A stretch of 13,759 nt of DNA from an uncultured Oscillospiraceae bacterium (GTDB taxonomy: Bacteria; Bacillota; Clostridia; Oscillospirales; Acutalibacteraceae), in NCBI GenBank assembly GCA_900546735.1, contig URDW01000042.1, positions 1 through 13,759 on the forward strand. The letters run 5' to 3'. Position numbers and translations under genes: made by a program. Below, one piece after another: positions 1 through 6,418 of the stretch. Within the stretch, counting starts at the first letter, position 1. The number at the start of each line of letters is the position of its first letter. The notes beneath the pieces were generated by a model that worked only from the letters and a program-made list of their open reading frames with translations, was not told where the DNA came from and ran no database searches.

Positions 1-1
1 A

Positions 2-83
2 TCAGCGTGTCGGGCTGTATAATTTGTTGCCGTTATGCCTTTTTCGACACGCTGACACCCGCATTTTAAGTGCGGGTGTTTTT
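2..83 (+). terminator. Terminator of an upstream + strand unit, with a preceding long inverted repeat
   Basis: A perfect 9-bp stem (55-63 ACACCCGCA with 71-79 TGCGGGTGT, 7-nt loop) is followed by a T run (79-83), which fits rho-independent termination of + strand transcripts entering from the left. Just before it lies an 11-bp perfect inverted repeat (2-12 with 45-55) enclosing 32 nt. The T run is on the + side only, so this is not an obvious terminator for the - strand TetR gene that ends at 85. No upstream gene is visible in the window. Confidence 0.75.
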
Positions 84-84
84 G

Positions 85-639
85 TTATTCGTTTTTCTCG
101 GCAAAGAATTCTTCACGCCCGCGGTATTCGCTTCTAATGATCTCAAACATTTCCTGCGGGCTTTCCTTGCAGCCGTTTTGCAGCCACATTTTGATAATGC
201 TTGTCAAGCCGTTTCGGAAAAATTCCATATGGTAGCGTATGTGCTTGTTTTCGAAGTGGCGTGCAGCCAGCTGGGTGTCGTACATGTAGGAGCCGATGTT
301 GCAGTTGTTGTCATACCCCAGTTTGAAATAAGTGCGGTAAAGCGGCTGGTTTTCATAAATATGATAAAACAGTTTTAAGTAGTCGTTGGTGTTGATCTTT
401 TCTTCGCGTTCGTCCTTGTACAGCACGGCAAAATTGTTTTCCAGCCGGTCACGGATGGAATCGGCCAGCGCGTAAATATCTTCATAGTTGGCGTAAAACG
501 TGCTGCGGTTCAGCCCGGCTTTTTTGCAAAGCACGGAAATGCTGATTTCATTCAGCTCCCGGTCCTGCAGCAGCTCGGTAAACGCTTTTTCAATGCGGGC
601 AATGGAGTCGCGTTTTCTTTTGTTGTTCGGTGTATTCAT
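85..639 (-). CDS. TetR/AcrR-family transcriptional repressor
   Basis: This 184-aa protein has the usual size and layout of a TetR repressor. A basic N-terminus is followed by a helix-turn-helix at about residues 30-52 (ISVLCKKAGLNRSTFYANY, the typical 'tetR_N' signature with SxxTxY-like spacing) and an all-helical C-terminal ligand/dimer domain of about 125 residues. The ATG at 639 has a good AAAGGAG ribosome binding site about 8 nt upstream. It is transcribed divergently from a small membrane protein gene, and the only strong palindrome in the shared intergenic region covers both promoters, so autoregulation and repression of the divergent pair are inferred. The ligand is unknown. TetR regulators next to membrane proteins often sense toxic small molecules, but nothing here identifies one. 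Confidence 0.93.
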   Translation of the reverse strand: MNTPNNKRKRDSIARIEKAFTELLQDRELNEISISVLCKKAGLNRSTFYANYEDIYALADSIRDRLENNFAVLYKDEREEKINTNDYLKLFYHIYENQPLYRTYFKLGYDNNCNIGSYMYDTQLAARHFENKHIRYHMEFFRNGLTSIIKMWLQNGCKESPQEMFEIIRSEYRGREEFFAEKNE

Positions 640-674
640 GGTGTTTCTCCTTTATTCCAACAAATGTCGGAAAA

Positions 675-745
675 TTGATGATTGCTTTTTCGGCCTCGCA
701 TAGATTATACTATATTTAGATTAAAACAACAACAGTTGTTTTAAT
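675..745. promoter_or_regulatory. Overlapping divergent promoters with a shared TetR-type operator
   Basis: For the + strand, TTGCTT (682-687), an 18-nt spacer and TATACT (706-711) give a promoter with a start near 718. For the - strand, TTGTTG (complement of 727-732), 17 nt and TATAAT (complement of 704-709) give the TetR gene's promoter. A perfect inverted repeat with 11-bp arms (720-730 and 735-745, spacer AACA) covers the + strand start site and the - strand -35 box. Its core can also be read as AACAAC-A-GTTGTT (728-740). One bound dimer would block both promoters. Assignment to the neighbouring TetR protein is inference from position. Confidence 0.8.
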
Positions 746-776
746 AAAATCAAAATTTTTTTGGAGGTGCTGCTCA

Positions 777-1148
777 ATGAAAAAAAGCAGTCTTGTTGTA
801 ACGATGCTCGGCACGATCAGCGGTGTGCTTTTTGCCCTTGGCATGTGCATGGCCCTGATTCCGCAGTGGAACGCATTTAAACCGGGCATTGTGCTGGGTG
901 TGGTCGGTTTGGTACTGGCCGTGGTCACGGTGATCGTTTGGAGAAAGATGGAGCACAAAGCGCCCGTGCACCTTTCCGGCAAAGCCGTTTTAACGATTCT
1001 TGTCGGCATTGTCGGTGCGTTGGCGTTCGGCGTCGGCATGTGCTTTAGCATGGTGTGGGGCAACATGGTGCTCGGCATTGTGATCGGCCTTGCCGGCATT
1101 GCGGTCCTGCTTTGTCTGATCCCGCTTACAAAAGGCATTAAAGATTAA
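777..1148 (+). CDS. Small four-helix integral membrane protein of unknown function
   Basis: This 123-aa, very hydrophobic protein has four predicted membrane helices, at about residues 8-28, 36-56, 68-90 and 95-118. A basic loop (WRKMEHK, about 55-61) lies between the two halves. The halves look like an internal duplication: each has a small-residue helix ending in GMC (GMCMAL and GMCFSM), then a short turn and a glycine/valine-rich helix (GIVLGVVGL and GIVIGLAGI). A strong GGAGG lies 11 nt before the ATG. I recall similar short 'FALGMCM' proteins beside TetR genes in Clostridia but cannot name a characterised family. It is the likely main target of the adjacent repressor. A transport or membrane-stress role would be a guess. 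Confidence 0.85.
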   Translation: MKKSSLVVTMLGTISGVLFALGMCMALIPQWNAFKPGIVLGVVGLVLAVVTVIVWRKMEHKAPVHLSGKAVLTILVGIVGALAFGVGMCFSMVWGNMVLGIVIGLAGIAVLLCLIPLTKGIKD

Positions 1149-1216
1149 AAACGGCCGTTTGCGGCAGCTGCATCAACGTGCTTGCCGCGTATTCCAGCGG
1201 CAGAAAGGAAGAAATC

Positions 1217-1417
1217 ATGGCAAAATCTAAGCTTGTTAAGGCAAATGAAAAAATTGCGCAGTCGCTGACACATGGTTTTGAAACGATTGAAAAAGCAGTG
1301 GTCGGCGGCTATACAAAAATGGAAGATCGGTTCGTAGACAAATACCTGACCGAAGAGGACGAAACGGTGGAAGAGGCCAAGATCCGCCTGCACCGCACTT
1401 TCGGTCCACACAACTGA
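1217..1417 (+). CDS. Small charged hypothetical protein, 66 aa
   Basis: I chose the ATG at 1217 because it has AGAAAGGAAG 6-7 nt upstream. A GTG at 1178 would add 13 residues but has no ribosome binding site. The product is soluble, helical and highly charged. It contains two related segments, EKAVVGGYTKMEDRFVDKY and an earlier NEKIAQSLTHGFETIE, suggesting a repeated amphipathic helix. It follows the membrane protein gene by 68 nt with no terminator between, and both precede the hairpin at 1449, so they are probably co-transcribed under the TetR-type repressor. I recognise the ANEKIA...GGYxKxEDxFVDKYL pattern as common in Firmicutes small proteins, but no function is known to me. Confidence 0.85.
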   Translation: MAKSKLVKANEKIAQSLTHGFETIEKAVVGGYTKMEDRFVDKYLTEEDETVEEAKIRLHRTFGPHN

Positions 1418-1448
1418 CCGGTAATAATTTTGAAAGTTTGTATTTGTT

Positions 1449-1490
1449 AAAGCCCCATCCGCACTGTTTATTGTGCAGATGGGGCTTTGT
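1449..1490 (+). terminator. Rho-independent terminator of the TetR-controlled pair
   Basis: A perfect 11-bp stem (1449-1459 with 1478-1488) continues after one mismatch with GCAC/GTGC (1461-1464, 1473-1476) around an 8-nt loop. The 3' arm ends in CTTTGTGTTTT, a modest T tract. It lies 31 nt after the 66-aa gene. Confidence 0.8.
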
Positions 1491-1589
1491 GTTTTCAGCA
1501 GTATTTATTTTGTTTGCTTTTTTTCGCTTTATATACAATAACTCCCAAAGCAGTGCCCGGCAGAAAATACGGAAAAATATTTTCGTTTT

Positions 1590-1638
1590 TGTGACTTTGT
1601 CACAGAAACGGCCTGCGCTTTGGGTTATAATAGAGTCA
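1590..1638 (+). promoter_or_regulatory. Thioredoxin promoter with a CRP/FNR-like site near -41
   Basis: A perfect -10 box TATAAT lies at 1626-1631, predicting a start near 1638. No acceptable -35 box lies 16-18 nt upstream. The perfect palindrome TGTGAC-TTT-GTCACA (1590-1604) is centred at 1597, that is near -41, the standard position of a class II CRP/FNR activator site. A Crp/Fnr-family gene lies just beyond the thioredoxin gene. The half-site TGTGA is CRP-like, although the 3-nt centre makes the site 15 bp rather than 16. Confidence 0.65.
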
Positions 1639-1687
1639 GAAAAGGGAAACGCCTTTTCAACCATCTATTTCAGAAAGGAAGATTTAT

Positions 1688-1999
1688 ATGTCTGTCAAAC
1701 ATATTACAAAAACCAACTTTAACGATGAGGTGCTGCAGGCGCACACCACGGTCCTTTTAGATTTCTGGGCAGCCTGGTGCGGCCCGTGCCGCATGCTCTC
1801 GCCTGTGATCGATGAGATCGCTTCCGAACGGCCGGATATAAAGGTCTGCAAGGTCAATGTGGACGATGAACCGGAGATCGCGCAGACTTTCGGCATTGCC
1901 AGCATCCCCACTCTGGTCGTGATGCGCGACGGCCGCGCCGTGAACCAGGCGGTCGGCGTAAGGCCGAAAAGCGACATACTGGCCATGCTAAACGGTTAA
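1688..1999 (+). CDS. trxA: Thioredoxin
   Basis: This is a 103-aa, single-domain cytoplasmic thioredoxin of normal length. The redox-active WCGPC motif has Cys31 and Cys34. The buried Asp is at residue 25 (LLDFWAAWC), and the cis-proline is Pro74 in SIPTL. It reduces protein disulfides with electrons normally supplied by thioredoxin reductase, which is not in the window. An additional cysteine, Cys54, is not part of the active site. The ATG at 1688 has AGAAAGGAAG at suitable distance. Its 3' end overlaps the convergent Crp/Fnr-type gene by 12 bp, leaving no room for a terminator between them. Its promoter appears to need an activator. With the neighbouring CoA-disulfide reductase it suggests a thiol-homeostasis module. 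Confidence 0.95.
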   Translation: MSVKHITKTNFNDEVLQAHTTVLLDFWAAWCGPCRMLSPVIDEIASERPDIKVCKVNVDDEPEIAQTFGIASIPTLVVMRDGRAVNQAVGVRPKSDILAMLNG

Positions 2000-2677
2000 T
2001 CGTTTTAATTTTTCCGGGTCTGTTATGGTGATCCGGCCGCGGCCGGAGGTCAAAATGCCTTCTCCAGCAAAATATTTCAGCATCCGGGAAACGGCCTCGC
2101 GGGCCGAGCCGGTGTCGCGCGCGATCTGCTCTTTGGTCAGGTGCAGCGTCGGGCTGCCGCTTTTTTGCAGTTCGTTTGCCAGAAAAATGGCAATGCGTTT
2201 GTCCAGACTGAAAAACAAAATCTGCTGCATCACCCACATTACGTCGGAAAAGCGCTTTACGGCCGTTTCCAGCATGTAGTTTTTGGCCCACACGTTTGCG
2301 TCGGTCACATTTTTGAAAAGTGCGCCCGGAATGACCAGACAGTCTGCCGCTGTTTCAGCGTCTGCCAGCACGTCAAAAGTAATGCACTGCAGCACGCAGG
2401 AGGCCGACAGCACGCACACGTCCCCTTTTTGCAGGCGGTACAGCGTGATCTCGCGTCCCTCCTGCGACATAATGTAAACGCGAATGGCGCCGCTTTGCAC
2501 CAGTATGGCGCCGGTACAGCGCCCGTCTGCGCCGTGCACATTTTCGCCCTTTTGAAAATGCTTGGCAACGGTGCCGGCCGCCAGCTTTTGGCGTTCGCTT
2601 TCCTGCAGCTTCTGCCAGAACGGGAAACCGCTTTGCAGTGCTTCGGTTATAGAGGGTGCAGAAATCTTTTTGTCCAT
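1988..2677 (-). CDS. Crp/Fnr-family transcriptional regulator with a CVLSASC cysteine motif
   Basis: This 229-aa protein has an N-terminal cyclic-nucleotide-binding-like beta-roll (about 20-120), a dimerisation helix (about 133-160) and a winged helix-turn-helix (about 178-205, LTKEQIARDTGSAREAVSRML). The usual cAMP phosphate-binding RExA motif is absent. Instead there is a cluster Cys88, Cys94 and Cys98 (CVLSASCVLQC) plus Cys54 and Cys113. FNR-type N-terminal iron-sulfur cysteines are missing. I infer a thiol, persulfide or redox signal, from these cysteines and the flanking thioredoxin and CoA-disulfide reductase genes. The ATG at 2677 has AAAGGAA upstream. Only 27 nt separate it from the divergent reductase ATG, so its promoter must extend into that gene. 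The open frame continues far upstream, but that part is antisense to the reductase and unsupported. Confidence 0.93.
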   Translation of the reverse strand: MDKKISAPSITEALQSGFPFWQKLQESERQKLAAGTVAKHFQKGENVHGADGRCTGAILVQSGAIRVYIMSQEGREITLYRLQKGDVCVLSASCVLQCITFDVLADAETAADCLVIPGALFKNVTDANVWAKNYMLETAVKRFSDVMWVMQQILFFSLDKRIAIFLANELQKSGSPTLHLTKEQIARDTGSAREAVSRMLKYFAGEGILTSGRGRITITDPEKLKRLTV

Positions 2678-2704
2678 AGGCTTATTCCTTTCGGAGGTGA
2701 CTTT

Positions 2705-4372
2705 ATGAAAGTTGTGATTATCGGCGGCGTGGCCGGCGGTGCGTCCGCCGCAGCCAGACTGCGCCGTTTGAATGAACAGGCCAAGATCATTGTGGTGGAG
2801 CGCGGGCCTTACGTTTCGTTTGCCAACTGCGGTCTGCCGTATTATATCGGCGGCGAGATCCGCGACCGCTCTGCGCTGACGCTGCAGACGCCGCAGAGCT
2901 TTCTGACGCGTTTTAATATAGATGTGCGCGTGCGCTGCGAGGCTGTGAAAATCGACCCGGCGGCCAAAACGGTCACGCTGCGCGACCTGGAAAGCGGCGG
3001 GGAAACGCTTGAAAGCTATGATAAGCTGATCCTCTCGCCGGGCGCAAGCCCCGTGCGTCCGCCGATCCCCGGGGCGGAGCTGGAGGGTGTTTTTACCCTG
3101 CGCAACATTCCGGATACGGATGCCATCCGCGCCTATATGGAAAGCCGCGCCGCAAAGTCGGCGCTGATCGTCGGCGGCGGGTACATTGGCCTTGAAATGG
3201 CCGAAAATCTGCTGCGCGCCGGGCTTTCGGTCACAGTGGCTGAAATGGCCGACCACCTGATTGCGCCGTTTGATGCGGATATGGCGGCCGATGTGCAGCA
3301 GTATGTGCGCCAAAAGGGTGCGCGCCTGCTTCTGAACAGCGGGGTAAGCGCCATTGAAAAACAGCCGGACGGCCGCCTTGCGGCCCGGGTCGGTGCGCAG
3401 AAGGTGACGGCTGATCTGATTTTGCTTTCGGTCGGCGTCCGCCCGGAAAGCGCGCTTGCAGCCGCAGCCGGATTGCAGCTGAACGAACGCGGACAGATCG
3501 TTGTCGACGAGGCGATGCACACGAGCGAGGCGGATATTTATGCCGTCGGCGATGCGGTCACAGTCAAAAATTTTTACACCGGGCAGGAGACGTTTGTGCC
3601 CCTGGCCGGCCCGGCCAACCGCCAGGGCAGGATCGCGGCCGACAACATCTGCGGTATCTCTTCCGCTTACCACGGCACGCAGGGCACGGCCATCATGCGC
3701 TTTTTTGACCTGACGGCGGCCAGTGTAGGGTTAAATGAAAAAGCCGCGGCTGCGGCCGGCATTGCATACGACAAAACGTATACTTACCCGTCCTCCCATG
3801 CAACATATTACCCCGGATCGACGAATATGTCAATCAAAGTGCTGTGGGAAAAGGAAAGCGGCCGGCTTTTGGGCGCGCAGATCGTGGGATTTGACGGGGT
3901 CGATAAGCGCATGGATGTGCTGTCGGCTGCCATGCGTTTTGGTGCGGGTATTACTGACCTTACCGAGCTGGAACTCAGCTATGCGCCGCCGTTTTCCAGT
4001 GCAAAGGACCCGGTCAATTACCTTGGGTTTATCGGTGAAAATGTTCGCGCCGGCCGGCTGCAGCAATTTTACTGGCACGATGTGGACGCCTTGCCGCGCG
4101 ACGGCAGCGTAACGCTTCTCGATGTGCGTACAAAGACGGAGGCGGCCGCCGACGCCATCGACGGCTTTTTGAACATTCCGCTTGATGCGCTGCGCGAGCA
4201 CCTGGATGCGCTGCCGAAGGATAAGCCGGTCTATGTGCACTGCTTCAGCGGCCAAAGAAGTTATATTGCCTGCTGTATTTTACAGGAAAACGGGTACACC
4301 TGTTACAATCTTGCCGGGGGCATCCGTCTTTACCGCAGTGTCAAGCGCGAACAGGTACTGCAAACACAGTAA
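2705..4372 (+). CDS. cdr: CoA-disulfide reductase fused to a C-terminal rhodanese domain
   Basis: This 555-aa FAD- and NAD(P)H-dependent flavoprotein belongs to the CoADR-Rhd group. An N-terminal FAD motif GGVAGG (7-12) precedes the single active-site cysteine Cys42 in SFANCGLPYYIGG, diagnostic of the CoA-disulfide / polysulfide reductase family. A second dinucleotide motif (VGGGYIG, about 155-161) follows, then the FAD-contact segment IYAVGDA (about 279-285) and a dimerisation domain. The rhodanese domain covers about 460-555, with catalytic Cys513 in HCFSGQRSY. Such enzymes reduce CoA disulfide, CoA persulfide or polysulfide, the rhodanese handling sulfane sulfur. The ATG at 2705 has GGAGG 7 nt upstream. 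A longer in-frame extension to 2141 runs antisense to the regulator gene and lacks the family fold, so I rejected it. Confidence 0.95.
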   Translation: MKVVIIGGVAGGASAAARLRRLNEQAKIIVVERGPYVSFANCGLPYYIGGEIRDRSALTLQTPQSFLTRFNIDVRVRCEAVKIDPAAKTVTLRDLESGGETLESYDKLILSPGASPVRPPIPGAELEGVFTLRNIPDTDAIRAYMESRAAKSALIVGGGYIGLEMAENLLRAGLSVTVAEMADHLIAPFDADMAADVQQYVRQKGARLLLNSGVSAIEKQPDGRLAARVGAQKVTADLILLSVGVRPESALAAAAGLQLNERGQIVVDEAMHTSEADIYAVGDAVTVKNFYTGQETFVPLAGPANRQGRIAADNICGISSAYHGTQGTAIMRFFDLTAASVGLNEKAAAAAGIAYDKTYTYPSSHATYYPGSTNMSIKVLWEKESGRLLGAQIVGFDGVDKRMDVLSAAMRFGAGITDLTELELSYAPPFSSAKDPVNYLGFIGENVRAGRLQQFYWHDVDALPRDGSVTLLDVRTKTEAAADAIDGFLNIPLDALREHLDALPKDKPVYVHCFSGQRSYIACCILQENGYTCYNLAGGIRLYRSVKREQVLQTQ

Positions 4373-4404
4373 AGTGTTTTTGAACAAGCGTTTTTTATCA
4401 TAAA

Positions 4405-4440
4405 AACCGCTGCATTTTGCAATCGTAAAATGCAGCGGTT
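4405..4440. terminator. Bidirectional terminator between CoA-disulfide reductase and hexosaminidase
   Basis: A perfect 14-bp stem (4405-4418 with 4427-4440, 8-nt loop) lies between two convergent genes. On the - strand it is followed by GGTTTTTATGATAAAAAA, giving a good T run for the hexosaminidase transcript. On the + strand the following bases are only moderately T-rich (CTCTTTACATTTCTTTTT). Confidence 0.85.
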
Positions 4441-4444
4441 CTCT

Positions 4445-6076
4445 TTACATTTCTTTTTCGGCGTCTTCCAGTTCGGCGTAGGGATTGCTCCAGAAAAATT
4501 TGCACATGTATTTGGCGCGTTTGACCAGACCGGGGTTAACGGTATATGCGCGCGGTGCGTAGTGCACATGCAGCGCGCCCAGTATTTTTTCATATTGGTC
4601 AAGCCGCTGCACAAAGCTGGAAAAGTCTTTTTGGCTCTCACTTGTCCAGGCGGTTTCGCACATGGCTGCAACGCGCGGGAACAGGTTGAATTCCACCTTG
4701 CGCCAGTCGTGGATGAATTCTGTCCACAGCTCGCTTTCAATGCCCAGCACGTTCTTTTCGGCTTCGGGGCGCACGCCGCTTTTTGCTGGCGTAAAACTGT
4801 AGGCGTTTTTCAGCGTGACTTCGGCGTTCGGGTAGTCAAAATAAAATGCAGTCTGGCGGCTTAAAATCATCTGACCGCCGCTGTTTACATACCTTTCGGC
4901 ATTTTTGTCGCGCGTCGGCACCCAGTACTGGCTGATGACCGAGCGGTCCAGGTTGCCGGCGCTCAGTATCTCGTTCCAGCCGATCAGACGCTTTCCTTTT
5001 TTCTTGATGTATTCGTTTACGCGGTTGTTAAAGTAGCCCTGCAGGTCGTCTACCGATTGCAGGCCTTCTTTACGGATCTTTTCCTGACAGTGCGGGCATT
5101 TTTTCCACTCGTCGCGCGGTGCTTCGTCGCCGCCGATGTGGAAATACGGCGCCGGGAACAACTCGCAAACCTCGTCGAGCACGTTGAAGATGAATTCATA
5201 GGTGCTCTCTTTGCCCAGGCAGGCGGAGCGGTTCCAGCTGTTGTCGCCGGGTTTGTAGCCAAGCTCTTTGTGCGGCACCATTGCACCGAAGTAATAGGTG
5301 ACTTCTGTTTTGAGCGGGCGGCAGGCCAGGTCGGGGTAGGCGGCCTCGGCTGCAGCAAAGTGCGCCGGCATGTCGATCTCCGGCACCACCATAATGCCGC
5401 GTTCTGCCGCGTAGGCCACCACGTCGCGGATCTCGTCCTGCGTGTAGTAACCGCCGTGCGGTTCGCCGGCATAGCCGACTTTTTGTTTGCGCCAGCCGGT
5501 TCGCTGTGTGTCCTTGCGCTTGGAGCCGACCTCGGTCAGAAGCGGATATTTTTTGATTTCAATGCGCCAGCCCTGATCGTCAGTCAGGTGCCAGTGAAAA
5601 ACGTTCAGTTTATGCAGCAGGAACAGGTCCAGCAGCTTTTTGATGTTTTCAACCGGGAAAAAGTGGCGCGCACAGTCCAAGCTCTGGCCGCGCCAGGCAA
5701 AGCGCGGTGCGTCGCTGATGCGCACGCAGGCAATGTCCAGCGCTTGCACACCGCTTTTTAGATCGAAACCGGCAAGCTGGCGCAGGGTCTGAATGGCGTA
5801 AAGCGCGCCGTTTTTGTCGCCGGCGTGCACCTTTATGCCGTTTTCATCTATGTGCAGGGTATAAGCTTCATTTTTCAGCTTTGTGTCCACCGAAAAACGC
5901 ACGGCAGCGTCTTCTTTTTGTACAGGCGCTTCGCCAAAGGCCTTTTCAAAATCTCTGGCATAAAAGCGCACGGCGCCGGCAAGCGCTTCGTCGGTATAAT
6001 AGCCGCTCTCTTTTGTCAGGCGGAATTTGCCCGGCAGCTCGTTTACAGACAGGGGCATCGGAATCACATGGATCAT
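4445..6076 (-). CDS. Beta-N-acetylhexosaminidase, glycoside hydrolase family 20
   Basis: This 543-aa GH20 enzyme removes terminal N-acetylglucosamine or N-acetylgalactosamine from oligosaccharides by substrate-assisted catalysis. An N-terminal GH20b-like domain (about 1-125) precedes the TIM barrel (about 130-480). Family motifs are RGQSLDCARHFF, the HWHLTDDQGWRIEI strand, VPEIDMPAH and the catalytic pair Asp317-Glu318 in HIGGDEAPRDEW. A late tryptophan motif (ESELWTEF) lines the active site. There is no signal peptide or anchor, so it probably acts in the cytoplasm on imported chitobiose-, mucin- or N-glycan-derived sugars. The ATG at 6076 has GGAGG 9 nt upstream. An in-frame start at 6133 lies upstream of the promoter-like box and was rejected. 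It stands alone, without sugar-transport neighbours. Confidence 0.95.
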   Translation of the reverse strand: MIHVIPMPLSVNELPGKFRLTKESGYYTDEALAGAVRFYARDFEKAFGEAPVQKEDAAVRFSVDTKLKNEAYTLHIDENGIKVHAGDKNGALYAIQTLRQLAGFDLKSGVQALDIACVRISDAPRFAWRGQSLDCARHFFPVENIKKLLDLFLLHKLNVFHWHLTDDQGWRIEIKKYPLLTEVGSKRKDTQRTGWRKQKVGYAGEPHGGYYTQDEIRDVVAYAAERGIMVVPEIDMPAHFAAAEAAYPDLACRPLKTEVTYYFGAMVPHKELGYKPGDNSWNRSACLGKESTYEFIFNVLDEVCELFPAPYFHIGGDEAPRDEWKKCPHCQEKIRKEGLQSVDDLQGYFNNRVNEYIKKKGKRLIGWNEILSAGNLDRSVISQYWVPTRDKNAERYVNSGGQMILSRQTAFYFDYPNAEVTLKNAYSFTPAKSGVRPEAEKNVLGIESELWTEFIHDWRKVEFNLFPRVAAMCETAWTSESQKDFSSFVQRLDQYEKILGALHVHYAPRAYTVNPGLVKRAKYMCKFFWSNPYAELEDAEKEM

Positions 6077-6104
6077 AAGGCAGTACCTCCATTTTATTAC
6101 TCCA

Positions 6105-6133
6105 ATTATATACTGTGCACTGTGAAAAAGCAT
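6105..6133 (-). promoter_or_regulatory. Probable promoter of the hexosaminidase gene
   Basis: On the - strand TATAAT (complement of 6105-6110) lies about 30 nt before the ATG at 6076. The -35 region (6128-6133) reads ATGCTT and is weak. Just upstream is an imperfect palindrome, GGAATAA...TTAATCC (6135-6152), that could be an activator site. Confidence 0.5.
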
Positions 6134-6152
6134 TGGAATAAATTCTTAATCC

Positions 6153-6397
6153 ATAGGCTTTTTTTGACTCATTTTTGCCGAAAAGATACTTGACGGCTTT
6201 GTGTGTGATTTATTTGTACTATGCTGCGGCTTTTGTACGCAGCACAGACAGAAACCGCGTTTTTATGCCGGATGCAAAGCGTTGGGCAAATAGATGATAC
6301 GGTGTTTGCAAAGCGGTTTCGATCCCGGATTTTGCAGCCGTTTCGCAAAATCATTATACCATAACAGCCCTTGGTTTTCTATAGTTAAAAAATCAAA
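6153..6397. other. Intergenic region with an upstream - strand promoter and no clear gene
   Basis: This stretch between the hexosaminidase and the sigma-like gene has no credible coding frame. A 61-aa - strand frame (6169-6354) lacks a ribosome binding site and family resemblance. It does contain an extended -10 promoter on the - strand: TGGTATAAT (complement of 6353-6361) with TAGAAA 17 nt upstream (6376-6381), predicting a start near 6346. A 7-bp hairpin (6222-6228 with 6238-6244) lies downstream. The hexosaminidase may therefore have a second, roughly 270-nt leader transcript. I recognise no known riboswitch. Confidence 0.45.
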
Positions 6398-6418
6398 AAG
6401 GCGCTGCTGCAGCGCCTT
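6398..6418 (-). terminator. Terminator overlapping the stop codon of the sigma-like gene
   Basis: A perfect 9-bp GC-rich stem (AAGGCGCTG / CAGCGCCTT, 6398-6406 with 6410-6418, loop CTG) is followed on the - strand by TTTTTGATTTTTT. The first base of the stem on that strand lies within the TAA stop codon (6418-6420). Confidence 0.85.

Noticed and set aside
1438..1722. 94-aa + strand frame before thioredoxin
   Set aside because: It runs through the terminator and the trx promoter, lacks a ribosome binding site, and overlaps trx in another frame.
2141..2704. N-terminal extension of the CoA-disulfide reductase frame
   Set aside because: It is the reverse shadow of the regulator gene. The FAD motif of the reductase begins right after the ATG at 2705, which has GGAGG upstream.
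1988..3673. 561-aa - strand open frame extending the Crp/Fnr gene upstream
   Set aside because: The extra 330 residues are antisense to the CoA-disulfide reductase and show no family pattern. The ATG at 2677 has a ribosome binding site and gives a normal-length regulator.
5057..5761. 234-aa + strand frame inside the hexosaminidase gene
   Set aside because: It is the antisense shadow of a well-supported GH20 coding region and encodes no recognisable domain.
6190..6221. TTGACG followed by TACTAT as a + strand promoter
   Set aside because: The spacing is about 21 nt, and no gene follows on the + strand.
6169..6354. 61-aa - strand frame before the hexosaminidase
   Set aside because: There is no ribosome binding site and no recognisable composition or motif. 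Its ATG falls at the -10 box of the extended promoter there.
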